This document shows positions 27,936 to 36,509 of a DNA stretch of 64,000 nucleotides, piece after piece; within the stretch, counting starts at the first letter, position 1; every line of letters begins with the position of its first letter. Position numbers and translations under genes: made by a program. The notes beneath the pieces are model-generated. The model ran no database searches and was not told where the DNA came from. It saw only the letters and a program-made list of their open reading frames with translations. This stretch comes from Gelatiniphilus marinus. Its GTDB lineage: Bacteria > Bacteroidota > Bacteroidia > Flavobacteriales > Flavobacteriaceae. The DNA lies in NCBI RefSeq assembly GCF_042678305.1, contig NZ_JBHUDT010000007.1. One strand, given 5' to 3'.

Positions 27936-28673
27936 ATGAAATCATTGATTAGCATGCTATTCGTATTATTAACAATAGGAGCTTGCAAACAAAAAAACAA
28001 TAATACAGCAATTGAAAAAGATGAAATCAGTACCGTTGAAAAGGATTCAGCAGAGTCATGGATAACGCTTTTTGATGGATCTTCTTTAAATCATTGGCGC
28101 GGCTATTTATCAGATACCATATATCCCGAATGGACGATTGAAAATGGTGCTTTGGCCTTTACACCTAGTAGCAAAGGTGGTAAAAATATTATAACCAAAG
28201 AGAAGTTTACAAATTTTGTATTGTCTCTAGAATGGAAAATATCCAAAGGTGGAAATAGCGGTATTTTTTGGGGTGTTTTTGAAGATGAAGCCTATCCGGA
28301 AGCCTATCAAACAGGTCTTGAGATTCAGGTTTTAGATAACGAAAGGCACCCAGATGCAAAGGCAAATCCGAAATTTCATCAAGCAGGTGCGCTGTATGAT
28401 TTGGTCGAACCTGCTCACGATGTAAGTAAACCAGCAGGCGAATGGAATTTATGCGTCATTACAATTAACCACAATTCCAATACCGGCAGTGCATCGTTAA
28501 ACGGAAAAGCAATAGTCGAGTTTCCGCTTAGTGGTGAGGTATGGGATAAAATGGTTGCAAATTCAAAATTTAAAGATTGGAAAGGGTTTGCAAAATACAA
28601 AACAGGTCATATAGGTTTGCAAGACCACGGCGATAAAGTATGGTACAGAAATATAAAAATTAAAGCATTATAG
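27936..28673 (+). CDS. DUF1080 (3-keto-disaccharide hydrolase-like) lipoprotein
   Basis: This 245-residue protein carries a lipobox (TIGAC, Cys near residue 17) and a single DUF1080 jelly-roll: WITLFDGSSLNHWRG, EWKISKGGNSGIFWGV, GLEIQVLDNERHPDAK and GHIGLQDHGDKVWYRNIKI. The GLQDHGDKVWYRNIKI ending is the canonical family signature. It closes the + strand operon. In combination with the GMC dehydrogenase it would hydrolyse or eliminate a 3-keto-glycoside at the cell surface or in the periplasm. Confidence 0.88.
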   Translation: MKSLISMLFVLLTIGACKQKNNNTAIEKDEISTVEKDSAESWITLFDGSSLNHWRGYLSDTIYPEWTIENGALAFTPSSKGGKNIITKEKFTNFVLSLEWKISKGGNSGIFWGVFEDEAYPEAYQTGLEIQVLDNERHPDAKANPKFHQAGALYDLVEPAHDVSKPAGEWNLCVITINHNSNTGSASLNGKAIVEFPLSGEVWDKMVANSKFKDWKGFAKYKTGHIGLQDHGDKVWYRNIKIKAL

Positions 28674-29158
28674 AATTTTTCAAAAAGGACAATTATTAAA
28701 CATCAACTAAAACCGTTTAATACAGTTAAGATTTTTTCAGCGTTATAAAACCAACAAACATTTTTTTTTGATCTGCCAACACCAAAATAGCAAGGCGATC
28801 TAATCGAAAAGAATTCCTTGAGAATCAGCTTATGGTTTCCGTCTAAACTACTATGTAAAACCCCAATAGCTATGTGGAGAGCCTCACACGCATACTTCGT
28901 TTCAAGAAATTTTTTAGCAAATCTATAGATTTCACGCCCATAATAGGGCGTTTAAATTGCTTTGAATGTTGTATAATTCCATTTTGTACACAGGTCGTGT
29001 TTTTTACTTGCCAAAAGCCAACAGCAAATAAATCTGCTTAATAATTTATAATAGACCATTTTTAAAAGTTAAAGTCATTAAAACCTATAAGTTTTTTATA
29101 CTTTTAGCGTCTGTTAAAAGATCGTTTTATAGGCCTCAAAAAAAACATAAACAAAACA
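28674..29158. other. Intergenic region with a small hairpin and an unexplained open frame
   Basis: No supported gene lies in these 485 bases. On the + strand there is a six-pair hairpin (ACGCCC/GGGCGT, 28934-28951) followed by only a short T run, a weak terminator candidate. On the - strand a frame stays open for 82 codons (28951 down to 28703) but has no ATG; its translation contains LETKYACEALHIAIG and is not recognised. It could be a gene remnant or chance. Confidence 0.4.
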
Positions 29159-31582
29159 ATGAAAAAATTAATTTTAATTCTGGTACTTACTCTTGGTTTA
29201 TATGGGTATTCCCAAATATTAGAGCCTGTTGAATGGCATACCACAGTTGAAAAAATATCAGGAACCGAATATGAGCTTGTGGCAACCGCAGCCATAGATA
29301 AAGGGTGGCATTTGTACTCGCAAAACGTGCCCGAAGGTGGGCCAATTCCAACCACATTTATTTTTAAAACCCATGCAGATTACCAGTTAATAGGTAAAGT
29401 GTCTGAAGAAGAGGGGCGCACAGTAAACGATCCTGTATTTAATATGCGTATTAAGTTTTTTGATGATAAAGCAGAATTTAGGCAGCTCATTAAAGTATTA
29501 AACAAAGAACTCTCAATAGTTAAAGGCGAAGTAGAGTTTATGGTTTGCGACGATGCTAGGTGTTTGCCGCCTTCATATATAGATTTGGTTTTCAATATTA
29601 AAGAATCTAAGCCAACTAAAACAGCTTCTAATACTGAAACGGTATCTAATACTGAAACGGTTTCAGGCAGTTTTCAGTTACAAGATTCAAATAAAGCAAC
29701 CCAATTGGTAGATCCGGTAAAATGGAGCACATCCGTAGAAAAAATTTCAGAAAAAGAGTATATTTTAATTGCTACCGCAACGATTGAAGATAAATGGCAT
29801 CTTTACGCTCAAAACGTACCTGAAAACGGGCCAATTCCAACCCACTTCGATTATAAGTTATTAGATGGGGTTAAGTTGCTTGGTAAAACATTGGAGCCAA
29901 AAGGAATTACTGTAATGGATAAAGTTTTTGAAATGGAGATTACCTATTTTAAAAACTCGGCAGAATTTAAACAGAAAATAGAAGTTTTAAACAATAACAT
30001 CGCTTCAGTACAAGCCGAAGTAGTTTATATGGCTTGCAATGACAGGCAATGCACTGCGCCTACATACAAAGATTTGGTTTTCGATTTAACCCAAGCAACA
30101 AAAGCCAAAACCGATATTGTTGTAGAATACCCAGAAGCTAAAAAATCTAGTAATAAAGGCTTGTGGGCCATTTTTTTTATAGCCTTTTTATCTGGTTTCG
30201 CAGCATTGTTAACACCCTGTGTTTTCCCCATGATTCCCATGACGGTAAGCTTCTTTACCAAACAAAGCAAAACCAAGGCCAAAGGCATTAAAAACGCCGT
30301 TATATACGGTATTAGCATAATTATAATATATCTCGTTTTAGGTATAGCCGTTACGGCTGTTTTTGGAGCCGATGCTTTAAATGCCATGGCAACAAACGTT
30401 TGGTTTAATTTGATTTTCTTTTTGCTGTTAATCGTTTTCGCGCTGTCTTTTTTAGGTGCTTTCGAAATCGTGCTACCTAGTAAATGGGTTAACAATGTAG
30501 ATAAACAGGCCGATAGGGGCGGATTAATTGGTATCTTTTTTATGGCTTTGGCCCTGGCTTTGGTCTCGTTTTCTTGTACGGGCCCTATTGTTGGCACGCT
30601 GTTGGTTGAAGCTGCATCAAAAGGCGGTATTGCCCCAATAGTTGGCATGTTGGGGTTTTCGTTAGCTATAGCTTTACCGTTCGCATTGTTTGCAGCCTTC
30701 CCGGGCTGGCTGAACTCTTTGCCAAAATCTGGCGGATGGCTAAATACCGTAAAAGTGGTTTTAGGTTTTTTAGAAATGGCCCTGGCCTTCAAGTTTTTAT
30801 CGCAGGCCGATTTGGTATTGCAACTGCATTTCTTGGAGCGCGAGGTTTTTATTGCTATTTGGATTGCAATTTTTGGAACATTGGCTTTGTACCTATTCGG
30901 GAAAATTAAATTACCCCACGATTCGCCATTAACCCATATTTCCGTTGGGCGATTAAGTTTAGGACTGATTGTTTTATCGTTTACCATTTATATGATACCT
31001 GGGCTTTGGGGCGCACCACTAAACCTAATTAGTGCATTCCCACCACCGTTGGATTATGCAGAGTCCCCTTATGGAGTTGGCAATTCCAAAACCGGAAGCG
31101 GTACTATTGGTGTACAACAAGACCTGCCCGAAGGATCGCATTTATTGGCGCCGCATCAAATATTAGCATTTAACGATTACGACAAAGGTTTGGCTTATGC
31201 CAAAAAAGTAAACAAGCCCATGATGTTAGATTTTACGGGTTGGGCTTGTGTGAATTGCCGTAAAATGGAACAGAACGTTTGGGTAAACGACCAAGTGCTA
31301 AATGTGCTTAAAAACGATATTGTGCTTATTTCTTTATATGTTGATGACAAGCGCAAACTGCCCGAGGATGAGGTTGTTGAATCTAAGCTGCGGCCAGGAA
31401 AGAAATTAAAATATATAGGACAAAAATGGAGCGAATTCCAGACTATTAAATTCAAAACCAACACACAGCCTTTTTATGTGCTTTTAGGGCACGACGAGCA
31501 GAATCTTAACGATCCGATAGGTTACACGCCTGATGCAGAGCAGTATTACAATTGGCTAAAAGCAGGCTTAGATAATTTTTAA
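29159..31582 (+). CDS. dsbD: Protein-disulfide reductase DsbD-like, with duplicated N-terminal domain
   Basis: After a signal peptide (about residues 1-18) come two related beta domains, residues about 20-148 and 184-311. Both start with PV-W-T-VEKIS and contain WHLY-QNVPE-GPIPT; each ends with a Cys pair (Cys130/135 and Cys294/299). A DsbD-type eight-helix membrane core follows (TPCVFPMIP at about 352-360, later SCTGPIVG), then a thioredoxin-like C-terminus with GWACVNCRKM. The protein would carry electrons from cytoplasmic thioredoxin to periplasmic partners. One N-terminal domain is usual, so the tandem copy is notable. The 807-residue length fits the extra domain. Confidence 0.9.
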   Translation: MKKLILILVLTLGLYGYSQILEPVEWHTTVEKISGTEYELVATAAIDKGWHLYSQNVPEGGPIPTTFIFKTHADYQLIGKVSEEEGRTVNDPVFNMRIKFFDDKAEFRQLIKVLNKELSIVKGEVEFMVCDDARCLPPSYIDLVFNIKESKPTKTASNTETVSNTETVSGSFQLQDSNKATQLVDPVKWSTSVEKISEKEYILIATATIEDKWHLYAQNVPENGPIPTHFDYKLLDGVKLLGKTLEPKGITVMDKVFEMEITYFKNSAEFKQKIEVLNNNIASVQAEVVYMACNDRQCTAPTYKDLVFDLTQATKAKTDIVVEYPEAKKSSNKGLWAIFFIAFLSGFAALLTPCVFPMIPMTVSFFTKQSKTKAKGIKNAVIYGISIIIIYLVLGIAVTAVFGADALNAMATNVWFNLIFFLLLIVFALSFLGAFEIVLPSKWVNNVDKQADRGGLIGIFFMALALALVSFSCTGPIVGTLLVEAASKGGIAPIVGMLGFSLAIALPFALFAAFPGWLNSLPKSGGWLNTVKVVLGFLEMALAFKFLSQADLVLQLHFLEREVFIAIWIAIFGTLALYLFGKIKLPHDSPLTHISVGRLSLGLIVLSFTIYMIPGLWGAPLNLISAFPPPLDYAESPYGVGNSKTGSGTIGVQQDLPEGSHLLAPHQILAFNDYDKGLAYAKKVNKPMMLDFTGWACVNCRKMEQNVWVNDQVLNVLKNDIVLISLYVDDKRKLPEDEVVESKLRPGKKLKYIGQKWSEFQTIKFKTNTQPFYVLLGHDEQNLNDPIGYTPDAEQYYNWLKAGLDNF
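29627..29661 (+). repeat. Short tandem repeat in the linker of dsbD
   Basis: A 17-base unit, TCTAATACTGAAACGGT, occurs twice with an 18-base period. It encodes repeated SNTETV in the linker between the two duplicated N-terminal domains. The in-frame period suggests replication slippage that lengthened the linker. Confidence 0.8.
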
Positions 31583-31615
31583 TTAATTATGTGTTAGTAT
31601 TGCATTGAGCGGGCT

Positions 31616-33205
31616 TTATTTCATAATTCTGGTTAAATGAAAAAATCGCTTGTAGCTTTCTGGTATTTTATCAATATCTAAAAGGGCACCCTCTTGCATA
31701 TATGGGTAAATTTCTTCGTAGGTTTTAACATTATATAGTCCCACTCGCTTGCTTATATGCCCTCGTTCCAGTTCATCTGGACTGTTAAGGCCTGCGGCGG
31801 CTACAAGCTCCAAGAAGCTGTGTATGGTAGCCTCGTGGTATTTATGGGCACGGGAAGCTTTATCTTCTACAACTAGCCCTTTTACCAAAGAGGGATTTTG
31901 GGTTGCAACTCCAACCGGACAAGTATTATTATTACATTGTAAGGCTTGAATGCATCCAATAGAAAGCATCATGGCACGAGCGCTATTGCAACCATCTGCA
32001 CCTAAAGCTATGGCTCTTGCCATGTGGAAACCCGATATGATTTTACCCGCAACAATTACTTTAATATCTTTTCTTAATCCGAAGCCAACTAAGGTATCGT
32101 GAACAAAAATAAGGCCTTCGCGTAGTGGCATGCCCATAGAGTTTGAAAATTCAACCGGAGCAGCACCAGTACCGCCTTCACCACCATCAACGGTTATAAA
32201 ATCGGGTGTAATTCCAGTAAAAATCATAGCCTCACAAAAATCCATAAACTCCTGTTTTCTGCCAAGGCATAACTTAAAACCTATAGGTTTGCCATCAGAT
32301 AAGTCTCGAAGGTTTTTTATAAAATACATGAATTGTATAGGGTCTGAAAAAGCAGAATGCGATGGCGGTGAGTGTACGGCAACACCAGGTTTTATGTGTC
32401 TTATTCTGGCTATTTCTTCGGTATTTTTTATTGCGGGTAAAATACCACCGTGCCCGGGTTTTGCACCTTGCGATAATTTAATCTCGATCATTTTTACTTG
32501 AGGCCGTAAAGCATTTTCCCTAAAAGTTGCCTCGTTAAATGAGCCATCGTCTTTACGGCAGCCAAAATAACCAGTTCCAATTTGCCAAATAAGGTCGCCT
32601 CCGTATTTTAAATGGTAGTCGCTTATGCCGCCTTCACCTGTGTTATGAGCAAAGTTTCCCATTTTGGCTCCTTTGTTTAGGGCAAGAACAGCGTTTTTGC
32701 TTAACGAGCCAAAACTCATTGCCGAGATATTTAACAAACTTGAAGAATACGGTTGTTTACAATCTTTACCACCAATAATTAAACGGGGGAATTCCCCGAT
32801 ATCTTTGGGGTTGTTTTTTGCATACATTGAGTGCTCTAGCCACTCGTATCCAGCATGGTAAATGTTTAATTGCGTTCCAAAGGGTTCGGTGTCGTTTCTG
32901 CCTTTTGCTCTTCTATACACTAAAGTTCGTAATATGCGATTTAAAGGTCGGCCCTCGGTATCGGTTTCTACAAAATACTGCATGATTTCTGGCCGAATAG
33001 ACTCCAGCATGTACCTAAAACGGCCAATGAGCGGAAAGTTTCTTCTTATGGTGTGTTTTTTTTGGAGTATATCAATAACACCCATTACTACTAGTGGGGC
33101 TACTAACAAGAACAACCATAAAATAGGAGACCAAAAAAAAGCTATAGTGCTAATTAGTGCCACGGTGGCAATCGAGGTTAAAATAAATATTTCGCGAACT
33201 TTCAT
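31616..33205 (-). CDS. Membrane-anchored GltB-like FMN protein (glutamate synthase domain 2)
   Basis: This 529-residue protein starts with two hydrophobic segments (about residues 8-48). It continues as the FMN-binding alpha/beta barrel of glutamate synthase: SFGSLSKNAVLALNKGAKMGN, GEGGISDYHLKYGGDLIWQIGTGYFG, VDGGEGGTGAAP and, for a 3Fe-4S-type site, CIQALQCNNNTCPVGVATQNP. It lacks the amidotransferase domain, so it is not a full GltB. Stand-alone proteins of this type are widespread in Bacteroidota and their substrate is unsettled. A well-formed promoter lies just upstream. Confidence 0.85.
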   Translation of the reverse strand: MKVREIFILTSIATVALISTIAFFWSPILWLFLLVAPLVVMGVIDILQKKHTIRRNFPLIGRFRYMLESIRPEIMQYFVETDTEGRPLNRILRTLVYRRAKGRNDTEPFGTQLNIYHAGYEWLEHSMYAKNNPKDIGEFPRLIIGGKDCKQPYSSSLLNISAMSFGSLSKNAVLALNKGAKMGNFAHNTGEGGISDYHLKYGGDLIWQIGTGYFGCRKDDGSFNEATFRENALRPQVKMIEIKLSQGAKPGHGGILPAIKNTEEIARIRHIKPGVAVHSPPSHSAFSDPIQFMYFIKNLRDLSDGKPIGFKLCLGRKQEFMDFCEAMIFTGITPDFITVDGGEGGTGAAPVEFSNSMGMPLREGLIFVHDTLVGFGLRKDIKVIVAGKIISGFHMARAIALGADGCNSARAMMLSIGCIQALQCNNNTCPVGVATQNPSLVKGLVVEDKASRAHKYHEATIHSFLELVAAAGLNSPDELERGHISKRVGLYNVKTYEEIYPYMQEGALLDIDKIPESYKRFFHLTRIMK

Positions 33206-33228
33206 GCTTTATGTTTTTATCATTGCAA

Positions 33229-33258
33229 CAAAGATAGCTTTAGTGTACGTAATCTCAA
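33229..33258 (-). promoter_or_regulatory. Bacteroidota-type promoter (TTG-N19-TATCTTTG)
   Basis: Read on the - strand, TTG (33258-33256) is followed by 19 bases and then TATCTTTG (33236-33229). This matches the -33 TTG and -7 TAnnTTTG consensus of the phylum. It lies 24 bases before the start codon of the GltB-like gene, predicting a leader of roughly 15-20 bases. Confidence 0.75.
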
Positions 33259-33273
33259 ATTAAATAAAATCCA

Positions 33274-33306
33274 TAAAAAAAGCCTAGTAAAATAAATTAC
33301 AAGGCT
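33274..33306 (-). terminator. Rho-independent terminator of metK
   Basis: On the - strand, AGCCT and GTAA pair with TTAC and AGGCT, interrupted by a single T-T mismatch, around a six-base loop. Seven T residues follow. It lies 37 bases after the metK stop codon and before the promoter of the GltB-like gene, as expected for a transcript end. Confidence 0.8.
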
Positions 33307-33342
33307 ATTGTGTATTGAATTCATTTAAAAAAAGAATGGGTA

Positions 33343-34596
33343 TTACAGACCAAAAGCATTTTTTATTTTTTCAACATAATCTAATTTTTCCCAAGTAAAC
33401 AGTTCTACATCAAGTGTTGTGCTTTCTCCATTGGGTTGGGTAAATGTTTTGGTAACGGTTTCGTTTTTGCGTCCCATGTGCCCGTAAGCAGCAGTTTCGC
33501 TATACATTGGCGATCGTAGTTTAAGGCGTTCTTCAATGGCAAATGGGCGCATATCAAATAATTTAGATACTTTTTCGGCTATTTCGCCATCGGTCATATT
33601 AAAAGGGCAAGTGCCGTAAGTATCAATAAATATTCCCATAGGTTCAACAACGCCTATAGCGTAGCTTACTTGTACCAAAACCTCGTCTGCAATACCTGCA
33701 GCAACCAAGTTTTTAGCAATGTGCCTTGTGGCATAAGCGGCACTTCTATCTACCTTACTTGGGTCTTTTCCAGAAAATGCGCCACCACCATGAGCGCCTT
33801 TGCCACCATAAGTGTCAACAATAATTTTTCGTCCGGTTAGTCCTGTGTCGCCGTGTGGTCCGCCAATAACAAACTTGCCTGTAGGGTTAATGTGGTAAGT
33901 AATTTTATTGTTAAATAAAGCTTGGGTTTGCTTAGGTAATTTGGCTACAACGCGCGGTATTAAAATTTCAACAATGTCTTTTCTTATTTTGGCAAGCATT
34001 GCTTGGTCTTTATCAAACTCGTCGTGCTGTGTAGAAACCACAATGGCATCAATGCGCTGAGGGATATTGTCATCGCTATACTCGATGGTAACCTGACTTT
34101 TAGAGTCTGGTCTTAAATAGGTGATCTCTTTGTTTTCTCTGCGTAATTGGGCAAGTTCTTTTAAAATTCTGTGAGACAAATCTAAAGCCAATGGCATAAA
34201 ATTATCTGTTTCGTTGGTTGCGTAGCCAAACATCATGCCTTGGTCTCCGGCTCCTTGCTCTTCTTTGCTGGCTCTATCTACGCCACGGTTTATATCGTCT
34301 GATTGCTCGTGAATGGCAGATAATACACCGCATGAATTGCCATCGAACATGTACTCGCCTTTGGTGTAACCTATTTTGTTTATAGTTTCTCGTGCTATTT
34401 TCTGTACATCTAAATAGGTAGTAGATTTTACCTCGCCAGCCAGTACAACTTGCCCTGTGGTTACCAAGGTTTCGCAAGCTACTTTAGAGTCTTTGTCAAA
34501 GGCTAAAAAGTTATCTATTAAAGCATCGCTAATCTGGTCTGCCACTTTATCTGGATGTCCTTCAGAAACACTTTCAGAAGTAAATAAATACGCCAT
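33343..34596 (-). CDS. metK: S-adenosylmethionine synthetase
   Basis: This 417-residue protein makes SAM from methionine and ATP. It carries the family motifs in order: GHPDKVADQISDALID near the N-terminus, GAGDQGMMFGYA around residues 117-128 and GGGAFSGKDPSKVDRSAAY near 270. Length is slightly above the E. coli enzyme. It is transcribed alone, with its own TAnnTTTG box, a SAM-II-like aptamer in a leader of about 110 bases and a terminator downstream, so feedback repression by SAM is likely. Confidence 0.96.
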   Translation of the reverse strand: MAYLFTSESVSEGHPDKVADQISDALIDNFLAFDKDSKVACETLVTTGQVVLAGEVKSTTYLDVQKIARETINKIGYTKGEYMFDGNSCGVLSAIHEQSDDINRGVDRASKEEQGAGDQGMMFGYATNETDNFMPLALDLSHRILKELAQLRRENKEITYLRPDSKSQVTIEYSDDNIPQRIDAIVVSTQHDEFDKDQAMLAKIRKDIVEILIPRVVAKLPKQTQALFNNKITYHINPTGKFVIGGPHGDTGLTGRKIIVDTYGGKGAHGGGAFSGKDPSKVDRSAAYATRHIAKNLVAAGIADEVLVQVSYAIGVVEPMGIFIDTYGTCPFNMTDGEIAEKVSKLFDMRPFAIEERLKLRSPMYSETAAYGHMGRKNETVTKTFTQPNGESTTLDVELFTWEKLDYVEKIKNAFGL

Positions 34597-34621
34597 GTTT
34601 TTTTAATTTTATCAAAAAAGA

Positions 34622-34639
34622 TTCGACGATAGCCTCGAA
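34622..34639 (-). terminator. Weak terminator hairpin in the metK leader, possible riboswitch expression platform
   Basis: On the - strand, TTCGA (34639-34635) pairs with TCGAA (34626-34622) across eight bases and is followed by TCTTTTTT. It lies between the SAM-II-like aptamer and the metK start codon. The stem is short, so termination may be conditional or absent. Confidence 0.4.
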
Positions 34640-34649
34640 GGAAGTTTGC

Positions 34650-34699
34650 ACTGCCTTTAGCATTTTTTATTGAGGTTGCAATCAGTCAAATCTCTCCTC
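34650..34699 (-). ncRNA. SAM-II-like riboswitch aptamer upstream of metK
   Basis: Read on the - strand, GAGG (34699-34696) can pair with CCTC just after ATTGCAA to form P1. ACTG and the GC of ATTGC can pair with CAGT and the GC of GCTAAAGG to form the P2 pseudoknot. The GATTTG, ATTGCAA and GCTAAA blocks line up in order with the known SAM-II aptamer. Loop 1 appears about two bases longer. A TACTTTTG box at 34715-34722 would start the transcript a few bases before the aptamer, and the start codon lies 53 bases downstream. Placement before metK fits a SAM sensor. A covariance-model search was not run. Confidence 0.7.
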
Positions 34700-34714
34700 T
34701 GTTATTTGTGTGTG

Positions 34715-34722
34715 CAAAAGTA
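34715..34722 (-). promoter_or_regulatory. metK -7 promoter box (TACTTTTG)
   Basis: A perfect TAnnTTTG box on the - strand, ending 15 bases before the start of the predicted aptamer. No TTG is seen at the usual -33 distance. The position fits a transcript that begins almost directly with the riboswitch. Confidence 0.6.
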
Positions 34723-34739
34723 AAAAAATAAAAGAATAT

Positions 34740-35047
34740 GCGTGTTAATTTTTCTTTTTTTCAGAAAAACGATTCTGTGAAGCGTGTGTTTTTTATGTTC
34801 AACTTAAAAAACAGCTTTTCTTCCATGCTTAATTTCCGCGAAAGCGTTGCCAGAAGCATAACAGGAACGAAACAACTATTCTTACAAACCAAACTACCAT
34901 ATAATTTGCTGTGCTCAATAGCTTGTGCTTATGGCTGTTTTAAGCAATAAAATATTGCGAACGTGTTTTAGCTGTTATTGTGAATTTGATAATAATTTTA
35001 AAAGGCAACCTGTTTTTTTATGATTCTTAAGATTAAAACTTATATTT
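34740..35047. other. Intergenic region between metK and nhaA
   Basis: About 300 bases without a supported gene. A 70-codon frame (34738-34950) has biased, motif-free content. A GCAATA/TATTGC palindrome with a three-base loop sits at 34944-34958. A fragment near 34838 resembles the GCGAAAGC core of repeats often seen in flavobacteria, but only one copy is present here. Confidence 0.4.
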
Positions 35048-35064
35048 GGAGGCAAAAAAATAAA

Positions 35065-36384
35065 ATGATTCTAACTATGATAAAAAAAATATTGGTTATG
35101 CCATTGCAGAAATTTGTGAAGATTGAAAGCTTTAGCGGTATTTTGTTATTGGTAGCTACAATAATTGCACTTGTTTGGGCTAATTCCCCATTTGGCGATA
35201 TATACAGCCAGATATGGCAATACGATATAGGAATTGCAACCGAGACTTTTGAGTTTAAAAAACCTTTGATACTTTGGGTAAACGATGGGTTGATGGCGGT
35301 GTTCTTTTTTTTAATAGGTCTTGAGATTAAAAGAGAATTACTTATTGGCGAGTTAAATTCACCTAAAAAAATAGCGTTCCCGTTGGTTGGGGCTTTGGGC
35401 GGCATGATTGTGCCCGTAGCTTTGTTTATAATTTTAAATGATAACCCTGAAACCTTTAGGGGTTGGGGCATACCCATGGCGACAGATATTGCTTTTTCGT
35501 TGGCCATTTTAAATGCCTTGGGAAACCGTGTGCCTTTAAGCCTTAAAGTGTTTTTAACAGCCTTTGCCATTGTTGATGATATTGGAGCGGTGTTGGTTAT
35601 TGCCTTGTTTTACAGTGGCAGCATTAACATTAGCTTGTTGTTGATTGCCATGGCGTTGTTGGCGGTTTTATACTTGTTCTCGAACAAAGGGGTATATTCT
35701 GGTTATGTGTTTTTCTTCTTTGGAATCATTATTTGGTTCTTGTTCTTAAAATCTGGCATTCACCCAACTGTAGCAGGTATTTTAATTGCTTTTTCGGTCC
35801 CTATAAGACAAAAGATAGATACTTCTACATTCTTGGTGCAGCTAGAAAATGTGTTTAAGAACATTAAAGGTGCTACAGATTCTAAAACCCCTATATTATC
35901 GAGTGAGCAAATAGCACATATAGACGATTTACAGGATTGGACGTCTAAGTTCCAGTCGCCTTTACAGCGCTTAGAGCATAATTTGCACAGTTTGGTAGCT
36001 TATTTTATTATTCCGGTATTTGCTCTGGCAAACGCTGGTGTGCTTATTGATAGCTCTGTAGCCATAGAAACCAACTTGGTTATTAAAATTGTTGTTTGTT
36101 TGGTGTTGGGTAAAGGGCTTGGTATTCCTCTTGTTATCCTTTTAGCAAAAAAAATGAAATTAGTTACCGTGCCGTCTGATATAAATACAACAAAAATTAT
36201 TGGGGTTTCCTTTGTGGCAGGTATTGGTTTTACCATGGCTATTTTTATTGCCACTTTAGCATTCGAAACAGCACCGCAATTTATAGACTCTGCTAAAATA
36301 GGAATCCTTATTGGTTCTCTTATTTCTGGAGTAGTTGGGTATTTGATTTTAAGGATGAACTCTGCAAAAGCACAGGTAAGCTAA
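35065..36384 (+). CDS. nhaA: Na+/H+ antiporter NhaA
   Basis: This integral inner-membrane antiporter exports sodium in exchange for protons. It has the NhaA N-terminus (PLQKFVKIESFSGILLL), MATDIAFSLAILNALG and FAIVDDIGAVLVIALFY, which hold the Asp residues equivalent to Asp133, Asp163 and Asp164 of E. coli, and about 12 membrane segments. I choose the ATG at 35065 (439 residues) because GGAGG at 35048-35052 lies 12 bases upstream, one of the few clear ribosome-binding sites here; an ATG at 35020 is in frame but lies upstream of that site. An insertion near residues 280-310 precedes the C-terminal helices. It fits a marine lifestyle. Confidence 0.93.
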   Translation: MILTMIKKILVMPLQKFVKIESFSGILLLVATIIALVWANSPFGDIYSQIWQYDIGIATETFEFKKPLILWVNDGLMAVFFFLIGLEIKRELLIGELNSPKKIAFPLVGALGGMIVPVALFIILNDNPETFRGWGIPMATDIAFSLAILNALGNRVPLSLKVFLTAFAIVDDIGAVLVIALFYSGSINISLLLIAMALLAVLYLFSNKGVYSGYVFFFFGIIIWFLFLKSGIHPTVAGILIAFSVPIRQKIDTSTFLVQLENVFKNIKGATDSKTPILSSEQIAHIDDLQDWTSKFQSPLQRLEHNLHSLVAYFIIPVFALANAGVLIDSSVAIETNLVIKIVVCLVLGKGLGIPLVILLAKKMKLVTVPSDINTTKIIGVSFVAGIGFTMAIFIATLAFETAPQFIDSAKIGILIGSLISGVVGYLILRMNSAKAQVS

Positions 36385-36509
36385 ACGGGGCTGCTACCGT
36401 TTAAAAGCCATTGTTTATATTTTTTAGTGTGGTAAAATATAGTTTTTGCCGTGGTACTGTGCTGTTATTATAAACACTGCGCTGCCAATAAGCTAAATAA
36501 ATATAAACA

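Noticed and set aside
34838..34850. CCGCGAAAGCG-like segment resembling a flavobacterial dispersed repeat
   Set aside because: Only one partial copy and no second arm, so a repeat call is not supported.
34738..34950. 70-codon open frame upstream of nhaA
   Set aside because: Phe/Ser/Asn-rich composition without domain features, overlaps the metK promoter region, and looks like translated noncoding DNA.
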